Shown here piece after piece: positions 33,185 to 45,751 of a stretch of DNA of 64,000 bases; positions within the stretch are counted from its first letter, which is position 1, and every line of letters starts with the position of its first letter. The translations under genes were made by a program, and so were the position numbers. Location of the stretch: contig OZ023213.1 in the NCBI GenBank assembly GCA_963995525.1, forward strand, positions 15,734,033 through 15,798,032, given 5' to 3'. The notes beneath the pieces were generated by a model. It had not been told where the DNA came from. It was given only the letters and a program-made list of their open reading frames with translations, and made no database searches. Source of the DNA: Escarpia spicata (Eukaryota; Annelida; Polychaeta; Sabellida; Siboglinidae).

Positions 33185-36052
33185 TATGTATCTATTTCTG
33201 TCTCTATGTATGTATCTATGTATGTATGTATCTATGTATTTGTCTATGTCTGTATCTATGTCTGTTTCTTAGTATGTATATATGTCTGTCTCTCTGTCTG
33301 TCCCTATGTATGTGTGTATGTCTGTCTCTATGTAGGTATCTATGTATATCTCTATATCTGCCTCTACGTGTGTATCTATGTCTGTATCTATGTCTGTCTC
33401 TTACTATGCATCTATGTCTGTCTCTATGTATGTATCTATGTATGTCTCTATGTATGTATCTATGTATGTCTCTATGTCTGTCTCTATGTATGTATCTTCT
33501 CTATGTACGTATCTATGTCTATCTCTATGTATGTATGTATGTTTCTATGTATGTATCTAGGTATGTTTCTATGTCTGTCTCTATGTATGTATTTATTTTT
33601 GTCTCTGTGTGTGTATCTATGTATATATCTATGTATGTATCTATGTATATATCTATGTCTGCTCTATGTAGGCATATATGGCTGTATCTATGAGTGTATA
33701 TATGTGTGTATCTATTAAAGTATCTATGTTTGACTCTTAGTATGTATCTATTTTTGTCTCTATGTATGTATCTATGTATTTGTCTATGTATTTGTCTATG
33801 TCTGTATCTATGTCTGTCTCTTAGTATGTATCTATGTCTGTCTCTATGTCTGTCTCTATGTACGTATGCATGTCTGTCTCTATGTACGTATCTATCTATG
33901 TGTATCTCTATATCTGCCTCTATGTGTGTAACTACGTCTGTATCTATGTCTGTATCTATGTCTGTCTCTATGTATGTGTCTATGTCTGTCTCTATGTGTG
34001 TATCTATGAATGTATCTATATCTGTCTCTTAGTATGTCTCTATGTATGTGTCTATGTATGTCTCTAAGTGTTTCTCTATGTATGTATCTTCTCTATATAT
34101 ATGTATCTATGTCTATCTATATGTATGTATGTATGTATATATGTATGTATCTATGTATGTCTCTATGTCTGTCTCTATGTATGTATCTATGTCTGTCACT
34201 ATGTATGTATGTATCTATGTATATCTCTATGTCTGCTCTATGTATGCATCTATGGTTGTCTCTATGTGTGTATCTATGTCTGTATCTATGTTTGTCTCTA
34301 AGTATGTATCTATTTCTGTCTCTATGTATGTACCTATGTATGTATTGATATATATATCAATATATGTATCTATGTATGTTTCTATGTCTGTCTCTATGTA
34401 TGTATCTATGTCTATCTCTACGTATGTATGTATCTATGTATGTATCTATGTATGTATCTATGTATGTATCTATGTCGGTCTCTATGTATGTATCTATGTA
34501 TGTCTCTATATATGTATCTATGTATATCTCTATGTATGTATGTATCTATATATGTATATATGTATGTCTCTATGTCTGTCTCTACGTATATATGTATGTA
34601 TATCTCTATGTATGGATCTATGTATATCTCTATATCTGCTCTATGTATGCATCTATGGCTGTCTCTATGTCTTGATGTATGTCTGCATCTACGTTTGTCT
34701 CTTAGTATGTATCTATTTTTGTCTCTATGTATGTATCTATGTATGTATATATGTATTTGTCTATGTATTTGTCTATGTATTTGCCTATGTCTGTATCTAT
34801 GTCTGACTCTTAGTATGTAGCTATGTCTGTCTCTATATATGTAACTTTGTATGTATCTATGTATATATCTATGTATGTTACTATGTCTGTCTCTATGTAT
34901 GTATCTTGGTATATCTCTATGTATGCATCTGTGTATTCATCTATGGCTGTCTGTATGTGTTTATCTATGTCTGTATCTATGTTTGACTCTTAGTGTGTAT
35001 CTATTTTTGTCTCTACGTATGTATCTATGTATGTATATATGTATATGTCTATGTCTGTATCTATGTCTGTCTCTTAGTATGTATCTATATATGTCTCTAT
35101 GTCTGTCTCTATGTATGTATGTACGTATGTCTCTAGGTAGGTATCTATCTATGTATATCTCTATATCTGCCTCTATGTGTGTATCTATGTCTGTATATAT
35201 GTATGTATCTATGTCTGTCTCATAGTATGTATCTATGTCTGTCTCTTTGTATGTACCTATGTCTGTCTCTATGTATGTATCTATGTATGTCTCTATGTAT
35301 GTTTCTATGTCTGCTCTATGTCTGCTCTATGTATGTATTTATGTACGTCTCTATGTGTGTAACTATGTCTGTATCTATGTCTGCTTCTTAGTATATATCT
35401 ATGTATGTGTCTAGGTATGTATCTATATCTATCTCTATGTATGTATGTATGTATCTATGTATGTATCTATGTCTGTCTCTATGTATGTATTTATCTATGT
35501 ATATCTCTATGTCTGCTTTATGTATGCATCTATGGCTGTCTCTATGTGTGTATCTATATCTGTATCTATATTTATCTATTAGTATGTATCTATTTATGTC
35601 TCTATGTATGTACCTATGTATGTATTTATGTATGTATCTACGTATGTTTCTATGTATTTGCCTATGTCTGTATCTATGTATGTTTCTTAGTATGTATCTA
35701 TATATGTCTGTATGTATCTATGTATATCTCTATGAATGTGTCTATGTATGTATTTATGTATGTATCAATGTATGTATCTATGTATGTTTATATGTCTGTC
35801 TCTATATATGTATCTTCTATATGTATGTGTCTATGTCTATCTCCATGTATGTATATATCTATGTATGTATCTACGTATATATCTATGTCTGTCTCTATGT
35901 ATGTATCTATGTATATATCTATGTCTGCTCTATGTATGCATCTATTGTTGTCTCTATGTTTGTATCTATGTTTGTCTCTTAGTATGTATATATTTCTGTC
36001 TCTATGTATGTATCTATGTATGTATCTATGTATTTGTCTATGTCTGTATCTA
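33185..36052 (+). repeat. (GTATCTATGTAT / GTCTCTATGTCT) satellite, right
   Basis: A 2.9-kb array, reverse complement in type to 30715-32145 and twice as long. Higher-order blocks (the TCTTCTCTATGTA and TCTGCTCTATGTA phrases) recur every few hundred bases. Confidence 0.95.
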
Positions 36053-37145
36053 TAAACGACGTTAACACACCGAAAACGAGTTAATACAGAGGCTTTTTAG
36101 CCAATGTATTTATAAGAGCCTAGTGAATGGCGTACGGACGCTCGAACACGTATACCACAAAACAGCCGAGTCTAACAAGGATATTGAAAATACAAAAAAC
36201 GAGCGGTCTTGTTAGTGCACAAACTTCGCGTCGCTTTTTTAGAACGTTATTTTCAACTATAAGTTTACCATAAGAGTCTGCTGTCCTTGCTTCATATTAT
36301 AGACCGTTTATTTTACACATTTAAGCTTTTATTAAGAATTTAGAAAATTACGCAACCCAGTCGGCTAAAGGCCTACGTGACGGTGCCTACGTGCCAAGCG
36401 TCAGGCGTTCGTAAGCGTTCCTACAGCGAACAGCGTAAACAACATCTGTGACATACCGTTAAACGAAAGCTATGGAGCAACACTTTTCCTACAAAGATCC
36501 GGACCACTATGTAGAAAGAAACCATCGCGACCATGATCGGTACGTCACTACATCACCTATCTTTTGTTTTAATATTCACTCCCTATAATTTACTAATTCT
36601 ACTATTTTTTACCTTTAATAACTAGAATTCTATATGTTTTACATAACGAAATTTTTTACCCCGAAATAGGTTTGGACTACCCCCGCCTACTAGATCCAAG
36701 AAGGAAACAGAGGATTCGCGTGTCATTACATTTACACCGAGTGGCGTTGTTGTGCCATACGCAAGGATTCGTCGAATCGGCAGGGGAAGGGCGTTCTTTT
36801 GTTCTTGGCACAGTGTCGACGCTGCTGTCGACCAGAGCGCGTCGCCGCCTCGGGATGCGTCATCGTGCGCACCGGAGAACGATGACGCTGTTGGCTGCCC
36901 CCGTTACATCAGCATCAAGTGACACACCACCCCACGGCTACGGTGGCGGGCATACAACGTCAGCCGATACAACAGCGAATGCTCGGTCGTGGAGCTAGGC
37001 ACCGACGGTGTTGAAGTCATAGGTCAACATTAACGACACCAGCAGCCGCCGTTGTAATCGCCGACTACAGGTTTGTACGGGTAAGCGAAAGAATAAACAA
37101 CCAGCTCACAACACATGCACCTAATAATAGCATTTCTACGTTAGC
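36053..37145 (-). repeat. Island 2 right arm, inner part
   Basis: Reverse complement of 29020-30712. It lacks the segment equivalent to 29195-29775. The frame at 36672-36998 is the counterpart of the uncertain frame at 29541-30161. Confidence 0.75.
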
Positions 37146-37179
37146 CCTCGTGTATAACCACTATATAACCTCCTTACGC
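37146..37179 (+). repeat. 34-bp direct repeat, one side of NADAR gene
   Basis: CCTCGTGTATAACCACTATA followed by (AC)CTCCTTACGC; repeated at 37650-37683 on the other side of the gene with two mismatches. Confidence 0.8.
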
Positions 37180-37188
37180 GGATAGCCA

Positions 37189-37617
37189 CTAGAGGCGCAT
37201 CAATAATTTACCGAGCATATTTTGACCTTCTTTGTCTCCGTGGGCGCTACCCCAGAAGGCTTCTTTTGACGGTACCCACTCCACCAATTCGGCTTCCCCG
37301 GTAGCCAATAGGGCGTCTTTCAACTTTGGTGTCCCTTGGAACTTGCTCATCAACAGGCTCTTCATACACTCGACCCTAATGGCATCCCATTCGGTTCCTT
37401 TTCTCTTTTTCTTGATTCCGTAACTTCGTCGCTTCGCTATATAGACAGACCACGACTGTTTAATGTACTCCGCGTTTTCTTCGTCTTCGTTAAACATAGC
37501 TTTTCTAAACTGATAAGCATGCTCGACTGATCTGAATTTCCGACCGTATTCATTGACTCGACACGGATAAAAATTCGACACGAACGACACCGAACTACCG
37601 AAACGTATAGGCGCCAT
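37189..37617 (-). CDS. NADAR/YbiA-like N-glycosidase, 142 aa
   Basis: Single-exon frame covering the whole NADAR (DUF1768, YbiA-like) domain. Visible landmarks are FVSNFYPC (12-19), SVEHAYQFRKAMF (30-42) with the conserved Glu32, EW..IR (76-81), KFQGTPKL (92-99), LLATG (103-107), LVEW (111-114), FWG (121-123) and GQNMLGKLLMRL (131-142). Known family members cleave N-glycosidic bonds in riboflavin-pathway intermediates or act on ADP-ribose-type substrates. The stretch before FWG is PSKEA where many relatives have an Asp, so the exact activity is uncertain. Length fits (E. coli YbiA is about 160 aa). The gene lies in the right arm of island 2 between two 34-bp direct repeats, with a 3' fragment in the other arm. 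Intronless form and setting suggest acquisition by the element; this is inferred. Confidence 0.85.
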   Translation of the reverse strand: MAPIRFGSSVSFVSNFYPCRVNEYGRKFRSVEHAYQFRKAMFNEDEENAEYIKQSWSVYIAKRRSYGIKKKRKGTEWDAIRVECMKSLLMSKFQGTPKLKDALLATGEAELVEWVPSKEAFWGSAHGDKEGQNMLGKLLMRL

Positions 37618-37649
37618 ACCGCTGATCTAGAGACACTATTGACTACACC

Positions 37650-37683
37650 TCGTGTATAACCACTATATACTCTCCTTACGCAT
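37650..37683 (+). repeat. 34-bp direct repeat, upstream side of NADAR gene
   Basis: Second copy of 37146-37179. It lies 33-66 bases upstream of the NADAR start codon; on the minus strand it contains TATATAGTGG, which could serve as a TATA box. Confidence 0.7.
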
Positions 37684-38320
37684 AAATGACTGATTACTCA
37701 TTCCTACACTAGAGGCGCTATCTTCTCTACGTTATCATAGCAAGTATAACCACTAGAGGGCAGCTCTAATGTACTTAGAAGAACAGGCGGCGTTCCGCGG
37801 TGGGTCGACGGCACGGTCATCAATCACACTTTTTTATAAGTAAAGCTGTCAAAAACCAATTAAGATAAAATATTTTTTATAGGTAGATTTTTATGACAGT
37901 TCATTAATCTTTTTTTTATAAATAAAGAAGGCAAGTGAGGTGCTACTGCGTTACTGCACCGAAATCCTTTGATGTTCCTTTGATCTTTGACTCATGCATG
38001 GGGCCATCTGGGCCCTTATAACTACTAGCATTGTTTTACTCAAAGCTATGTTAGTCTCTTTCTGTGCAAAGAGATTGTGATTGAGATGTACACTTTGTCA
38101 TACGAGTAAATATATATTATTACTACGTAGTACACTAACCTGCCTCTCTAGTTTGTAATGATGCCGATACAGAGTTAAGACGATTAGTTATGTCGCTACA
38201 GATAACAAAGTAAGACTTTGCTTACATAGGATTCACGAAAGCTTTTTAAAGCATCGGTTATTGTTGTGTTATTGTTGCATTACTATATGTGTACATATTT
38301 TCAGAAGAAAACCAGACATC

Positions 38321-39823
38321 ATGGCGAAGTTCTTCATCGCGGTGTTGGTGCTCGCTGCTGTATATGCAGCTGAAGGTAAGATACAAAAATATATAATTGT
38401 AATAAGTTTTGTTAATGTTCATTTCACGCAGGCTGACATCATGGTAACACAAACACACGCACCAAAGCTCGCGTACACATGTACACACCATACACCATAC
38501 ATCGTTGAGGTAGACCGTTTTAAAGAGGATAGTCTTGTTGTTTTATGTGCTTACTTAGCATAAATGTAAGGATATTCTGACATTAAATGACATGGAATTA
38601 ATTACACTTCCTCTTGAAACAATATGGAACGCCAGAGAATAAAATATAATAGATAGTATGTCAACATGGTGGGAATGGAGGACAACAATGCGCTACAAAC
38701 TACAAACGACCGCGCGGTTTGGAGGGTCGTGATCGCCAATGTCTGTGACACACGCGGTACATAGAAGGAAAGAAAATATGTTGGACTATTGACAAACCAA
38801 CGGCTTTCATGTCCACTTGCCATCTGGTGTTTAGGTTCTGGATGACAATTGTTTTTACTCTTGTTAAACCTTGTAGCGGAAAATATTTAAATATGAGCTT
38901 CGTAATGTAACTGTAGGCTTGTCTCAGATCCAACACAGACGCACTTCATATATGTTCTACTTTTTATTTCTAAATGACTAATTAAAAAACAAATTAAATT
39001 GACGATGTGATTTTTATGTTTAAAGGTCATGCAGCGATGTCAGTAACTACTCTCGAAGTGCGTACGACTATTCATCGTCCTACTTCTACGGTTGCTACTT
39101 CTACCGATACAACAAAGGCAACGGGCACTAACGCTTATGTGACCTGAATCAGTCGTACTACCCGGAAATCGGTCGTTGTGGTTCGTATCTACTGTGTTAT
39201 TCTCAATATAGTGATGACCTTCATATATATTTTGCGAAATGCTTAAAACGTGTGCGGCAACCCGATTTATATCTCACGGCGCCAATAGCCTGAACGATAT
39301 TGTCACTGTGAAATCTATATTAAAATATTCGTGAGCTATGGTTTTGCATAACATCCAAATGGTTCTGGCGTGTATACAATATGATACATTAGAATATGCT
39401 TTGGAGTATTAAGGGGGTTATTGCTTACCAAAACCCTCTAACCTCCTTCATGGTTCACCAAAACAAAACTTCCAACCACACCCCTATCCAGGCTCACTTT
39501 AAACACCGACTGCGACCCCTTAGGCTCACCAAAATCTCAAACTGTGCCCCTTCACATAGCATTGGGGGCTAAACATATATCCAGCCCTCCAACCCAAATA
39601 CCCCCAATAGAAGTCCCCCCCCCCCCCCCCCCCCGATTTCGTTGTCTATGAATAGGAATACGAATGGTGCATAATGCACAAATTTCATAAAGCGGTGGGC
39701 CTCTTGATAGAATGCAAAGCAAGTGGTAATAATATATGGCAGCATATAAGCGCAACGTTTGTCGCAGGCTGCAGAGAGAACTATTGTGAGAGGTACAGCG
39801 GCTGGCAGTCGACTGTTAAAAGC
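38321..39823 (+). pseudogene. Left-arm pseudogene of the secreted CBM14-like gene
   Basis: Exon 1 (38321-38375) is intact, encoding the MAKFFIAVLVLAAVYA signal peptide and an intact GTAAGA donor. The exon 2 region is deleted. Exon 3 (about 39028-39176) has lost one acceptor base and carries an in-frame TAA after KGNGH. Exon 4 survives only as about 56 bases (39768-39823; CRENYCERYSGWQSTV) before the junction with a LINE fragment. The equivalent gene is at 47396-49565 on the other strand. Confidence 0.85.
39617..39634 (+). repeat. Poly(C) tract, 18 bp
   Basis: Eighteen consecutive C within the pseudogene's last intron. The paired site in the right arm (near 47720) has about nine. Confidence 0.9.
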
Positions 39824-39825
39824 AA

Positions 39826-40260
39826 TTCCCATATTGCTACAAACACCAAAAAAGTAAATACTACATTTCCCTTGTGTGCGGTGTCCTAGACTACGGAGCT
39901 AATGATCTATATCATCGGAGGGGGGGTATTGATCAGAACGTGTCCAACACCGCGCCGCTCGCTTCATTCCTGGCGACTACCACTCCAAGGATCCTTTACA
40001 ACCGTGTTAGCCAGCCGTAAACTCAATACCCTAGAAAGCAGACGTCGATACCTACGACTCAAATTCTTGTATCGAGTGGTTAACGAATCTATCCCCGCCA
40101 TTCAAACAGAAACGTTTTTCCGGCCCCAAAGAGTAAATAAAAGATGCATACCACCAAAACATTTCCCAGACCATGTATTCTCAAACTTTGTACAACACCT
40201 AACAACCAACAATACAAGGTGATATAGTTCCTACTGCCCACACCGACCAATTTCAAAACT
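39826..40260 (+). mobile_element. LINE ORF2 fragment (RT C-terminal region)
   Basis: Reads NTAPLASFLATTTPRILYNR, then RRRYLRLKFLYRVVNESIPA and FFRPQRVNKRC. Its reverse complement lies at 44880-45370. The upstream frame reads YRLCCVLDYGA-like sequence with a shift. Confidence 0.65.
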
Positions 40261-40469
40261 CGGATTTTGTAAAGATAAATAGTAGACTGGAACAAACTAA
40301 GCGAGTCGCAAGTTCAGGCTAAAACCATAAACGATTTCAGCCGCTTATCCTGCGGCACAAACACTCAATAACATGCATGCATACCAGCCCCCGTCATATA
40401 CCAAAACCATCGCCATGGCTGGTTACGACGTAACCATTCAGATTCTGACATTAACACCGATATTTACCT

Positions 40470-41170
40470 CAAACGTTTCCAACACTTGTTGCATTGCCAC
40501 GACATGGCGCAGTATGTCGAATAACCAACACATCAAGAAGGCCACATATTATACCTTGTCATAGCCCGTACTAACTCATATATGGTTGACACGGTGGTCG
40601 CCGATCTTATTTCCGATCACCGCGCTGTGCATTGCCGTCTCGCGATGGGGTTTTCCAGATTGACAAGCGACAGGAAAATTATCATCAACCAGAGAAAGCG
40701 AGTGAAGATATTGTACACAGCAAGATCCACATTTTATGCCAACAAAATCAACGAACAGGCTCGCAACCATGAAACACTGTTCCGGATAGTTGTTTCTTTG
40801 CTGCATACAAAACACCTGCCAGCATTCCCCGGCAACCACCTCGGGAAATTGCTTAAAAATGTCAACAAAATTTGGACAAAATTTACATTATTAGAAGTGA
40901 TCTTGATACGACAGACACGCGTCGGTGTATCCGGACGAGCCCTACGCTCCGCCGACGCTCACCTGCTGAAGGTCCCGCGCTGTAAGATTTGTAGTGAAGG
41001 CGACAAAGCTCTTTCACATGCAGCGCCATGTCTTTGGAACAACCTGCCTCTTGTTAGGCGCGCTGCTGGCCGCCTCAAAATGTTCAAGAATTAATTTTAA
41101 ACACTTTTTTGCTTTAAATGAAATGTGTGCGCGGTGACGAACTCTGAACGTTTTAGTATATACCTCTAAC
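40470..41170 (+). mobile_element. Internally deleted LINE: endonuclease end fused to ORF2 tail
   Basis: The frame at 40582-41094 begins with VDTVVADLISDHRAVHCRL, the SDHRAV motif of an APE-type endonuclease, then RSTFYANKINEQARNHETLF. It jumps near residue 115 to GRALRSADAHLLKVPRCKIC and SHAAPCLWNNLPLVRRAAGR, the L2/CR1 ORF2 end. The whole RT domain is missing. The inverted partner is 43960-44690. Confidence 0.75.
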
Positions 41171-41246
41171 TTGTATTATTATTCTTTCTTTATTTGTTGG
41201 TTTAACTAATATTTATTTTATTTTATTACTATCCTTATCTATTTAC

Positions 41247-41250
41247 ACAC

Positions 41251-41292
<42 letters not shown>
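41247..41292 (+). repeat. (AC)n microsatellite, left arm end
   Basis: About 46 bp. It is paired with the 257-bp (GT)n at 43572-43828 in the inverted arm. Confidence 0.9.
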
Positions 41293-41293
<1 letters not shown>

Positions 41294-42756
41294 AAATGTG
41301 ACAAGTAAAAATGGTTGACTCGGAGGTAATGAAGAGCAAGGTGTTTACGATCGATCAAGTTTTGTTGAAATGAGGCCGCTAAAAAATGTACAATTACACG
41401 GTGTTTGGTTCAGTTTGTATTATTGTGATTTGTTTAGATTTTAATTGTTTGTATGAATGCATTATATGACCAGTTAAGGTTACATTTGTTAGGAAAGCTT
41501 GATTTCAGTAAATACAAATCATGATTTAAAATAATCAAATAAAGCATTTATATTTTATTTGATCCACTGTTTAGTATATGGCCTTATGTTACAAATAAAT
41601 TTTCCTAATCCATTTAGCCTACATAATTCATATTTTATTACAATTAAATTACATGTTCAATATGTCAAGCTAATCTGTCTAGTATCTGTTCCCCAAATAC
41701 GCAATCGATTGTGACATAATTTCCTCCATTTTTTAAATCGACTACATACACACGCACACACCACGCATGGGCGTGTTATATTGAAGATGTTTGCTGAATT
41801 TCAGCACCACTCCGCTTTCACGTTGTCGCGCTGTCGGTCATGACATCGGAAGGCGTGACGGGTGTGCTGTTACTTTGTTATAAGTTATGCAATAAAACCT
41901 CTATAATATATGTTAAACATTGAAACATATAGGGCCTACATCAGGATTATTCCTATCTTGCAAAACCAATTGGGCCAATGAAGTACCAATTAAACTTACA
42001 AAGGCGGACCCAGGGTGCCTTGGGGCATGTGCCCCTTAGACGTTTGAAATTTGGCCGTGCTATGCCTGCGCTAAAGTGGCGTATCCTCCATATATTTTGA
42101 GTGTGCCCCTAATACGGGCCCCCTAGACCTGAATGTGCCCCCTTTTAGGTGAGTCTCAAGAGGGGATACAATTGGAGGTTTCTGGAGAGTTTCCGAACAG
42201 CATCCCCCGGCCATAATAAGAAGTCGTGATCCGACACCGCGACGGCGGAGTAGTGGTGACCAATCAATCGTGCTGAAGCTCCGGGTCTGTCCTTTCCAAT
42301 ATGAGTTTGGTTCCGACGTTAGTAGAGATTTTTGGCGAGACTCAGGTAGGGGTGCAATTGAAGGTTTTTGCTGGACCCGCTCCTGACTTATGCAGTAGCT
42401 ATCATTGGCCAATTCATGTATTGCTAGGTGGATTTTGGGAATATTCAGACAAAACAAATATGCTCAGGTATTTGTGTGTGTTCCTGGCCTTCGTGGGCCC
42501 TAAGCACGCGCCTATTGTGCCTATTGGTTAATCCGCTACTGACGAGCCGATGTATCGATTTGACTTACGCAGAGATGACTTTGCCGTATCGATGTTGGCT
42601 TTAGTACAGATAGGCCTTGACTTACTGCTTACTATCGTTTGCCAATCTGCACTGGCCAGTCTAATACAGGATAAACCTCTTCTTGAAATGCTACTGGTAC
42701 TGACAGCTACGAATAAAATAAAAGAAATTGACAAATGCAGGAAATAAATCAAGATT
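41293..42756. other. Unpaired centre of island 3, no gene seen
   Basis: AT-rich sequence. Two related phrases near 42155 and 42330 (CAATTGGAGGTTT and CAATTGAAGGTTT contexts) suggest an old duplication. Short frames have no motif. Confidence 0.4.
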
Positions 42757-43135
42757 GAGGTTGGTCTACACCAGGGGTCGGCCCTTAGCCCTTTACTTTT
42801 TATCATTATCCTGAACGTGATTACAGAAGAGATCAAGGAGCAGACACCCTGGGTTATGTTATTCGCGATATCCTTAGCCCAGCATTGTTTATATGTGCCC
42901 TAGACTCGGTATTTCGATGTGTTGCTGAAGAAGGGGGCGGTGTATCTGCCTATCTTTATCGAACGTACGCTATGCATGCAATGTCGCACTTTTCGATTAA
43001 GACGAAAATATGTCAAATAACAAGCTCGAATGGCTGAATGCCAACAAAAAACTGGCAACCATAGAGATAAACACAAACTAAATATCACAGTGGGTAAACG
43101 GGCAGGTGAAAGTCTCCGAAACAACTGGAGCAGAA
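42757..43135 (+). mobile_element. LINE RT fragment, second family
   Basis: Reads VGLHQGSALSPLLFIIILNV, then ITEEIKE and PWVMLFA, the RT block before the active-site Asp pair in the LINE family whose tail is LRWAGHVLR (see 14840). The DD block is lost. A short NANKKLATIE-like stretch follows near 43030. Confidence 0.65.
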
Positions 43136-43159
43136 GTAAAACACCTATAACTGAAATAT

Positions 43160-43833
<674 letters not shown>

Positions 43834-43919
43834 AGACAAGGATAGTAATAAAACATTAATATTAGTTAAACCAACAAATAAAGAAAGAATAATAATAAAA
43901 TCACTAATAAAAGTTAGAG

Positions 43920-44690
43920 GTAGATACTAAAATATTCAGAGTTCATTACTGCTCACACATTTCATTTAAAGCTAAAAAACACGTTGAAAAAGAAGTGTTT
44001 TAAATTACATCTTGAACATTTTGAGGTGGTCAGCAGCGCGCCTAACAAGAGGCAGGTTGTTCCAGAGGCATGGCGCTGCGTGTTAAAGCGCTTTGTTTCC
44101 TTAAGTACAAATCTTACAGCGAGGGACCTCCAGCAGGTGAGCGTCGGCGGAGCGTAGCGTGAGGGTGAGCTAGTGGTGGTCAGGTATGACGGAGACAGGA
44201 ACGATGATAGATGTGAAGAGATAACACACTGCTCGTCCGGGCACACCGATGCGTATTTGTTGTATCAGGATCGCTTCTAATAATGTCAGTTTTGTCCGTG
44301 AAATAATTTTTGAAATTGTCAAGCAATTATCCGAGGTGGTTGTCGGGCAATGGTGACAGGTGTTTTGTATGGAACAAAGAACTAACTATCCGGAACAGAG
44401 CTTCATGTTTGCCAGCCTGTTCTTTGATTTGTTGGCATAAAATGTGGATCTGGCTTTGTAAAACGTCTTCACTCACTTTCTCCGGTTGATGAAGACATTC
44501 CTGTCGATTGTCAATCTGGAAAGCCCCATCGTGAGACGGCAATGCACAGCGCGGTGATCGGAAACAAGATCGGCGACCACCGTGTCAACAATACATGAAT
44601 TAATACGAGCTATGACAAGGTATAAAATGTGTCCTACCAAATGTGTTGGTTGTTCGACATACTGCGTCATGTCGTGGCAGTGCAACATAC
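43920..44690 (-). mobile_element. LINE fragment, inverted partner of 40470-41170
   Basis: The minus strand reads GHILYLVIARINSCIVDTVV, then SDHRAVHCRLTMGLSRLT, then STFYANK-like and the ORF2 tail. The same internal RT deletion as the left arm is present, so the deletion predates the inverted duplication. Confidence 0.7.
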
Positions 44691-44879
44691 GATAGAAACG
44701 TTTCAGATAAATATCGGTGTTAATGTCAGAATCTGATTGTTGTAAGAAGCCATGGCTATGGTTTACGACGGGGTGTGTGCGTGTGCGTGAGCGTGAGCGT
44801 GTGCGGGTGCATGTGCGTGTTCGTGTGGATGTTATTGAGTGTTTGTGCAGCGAGTTAAGCGGCTCAAATCCTTTATGGT

Positions 44880-45519
44880 TTTAGCCAGAACTCGCGACTC
44901 TACTATGGTCTTTACAAAATCCGAGTTTTTAAATTGGTCGGTGTGGGCAGTAGGAACTATATCACCTTGTATTGTTGGTTGTTAGGTGTTGTACAAAGTT
45001 TGACAATACACGGTCTAAAAAATTTTTTCGTTGTGTGCAACTTTTATGTACTCTTTGGGGTCGGAAAAACTTGTTGTTGCAACGGCTGGAATAGATTCGT
45101 TAACCACTTGATACATGAATTTGAGTCGTAGGTCTCGCCGTCTGCGTTCTGGGGTATTGAGTTTAAGGTTGGCTAACATGGTATGAAGGATCCTTGCAGT
45201 CTGGAATGATAGTCGCCAGTAATGAAGCGAGCGGCGCGGTATTGGACACGTTCAGATCTATAAATACCCCCTTCGATGATATGGATCCCACACAATAGCT
45301 CCGTAGTCTAGGGCAGCGCACACAAGGCAAATGTAGTATTGCTTTTTTGGTTTTTGTAGCAATATGGGGATACCACTTTAGGTCGTCAGCGAGATGCCAA
45401 TATACGAGTTGCTGTTTCCGCGTTCTATGGTTTCGTTTATTAAGACGGTAGAAATAATCAGTTATGTTCTTTACGCTAAGTATGTTTGTTTTGAATATTA
45501 TTTCCCAGTCTTTGTCCAC
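44880..45519 (-). mobile_element. LINE RT C-terminal fragment, inverted
   Basis: The frame 45163-45519 reads YWHLADDLKWYPHIATKTKK, then VSNTAPLASLLATIIPD. LKW..HI is typical of the RT thumb-side region in L2/CR1-like elements. Pairs with 39826-40260. Confidence 0.7.
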
Positions 45520-45751
45520 TTTTCTTGTTGTTTCAGGTCATTTTAGAGTGCCATGTAATATCGCAATTTCTTTATTTCTCGTGTTAGTAAGCAGTCATCT
45601 GTGAACAGGCGGAATTTTTTATTTGACTGATGTTGGTAAATAATTTATACGGCTCAGAAACTATAACAAGTTCATCAGGCAGTGTTGCATATTTGTCAAC
45701 AATTTATCTGCGAAGTCATTGATGAAGTCGACAACCGACGATCCAAACTTG

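Larger units (their letters stand above)
28735..38023. mobile_element. Island 2: palindromic element carrying NADAR gene
   Basis: The ends are inverted copies starting AGTTATAAGGGCCC and continuing with CAGTCAAAGATCAAAGGAAC-type sequence. Arms run inward to about 30712 and 36055, with deletions in each. The heptamer TAGCATT lies just outside both ends (28725-28731 and 38026-38032) with 3- and 2-bp offsets, so a target duplication is possible but not clean. The middle consists of satellites. The AG...CT ends recall island 1; I find no transposase. Confidence 0.65.

Noticed and set aside
42071..42531. Two overlapping opposite-strand frames of 76 and 128 aa
   Set aside because: They shadow each other over a low-complexity duplicated stretch with no recognisable domain.
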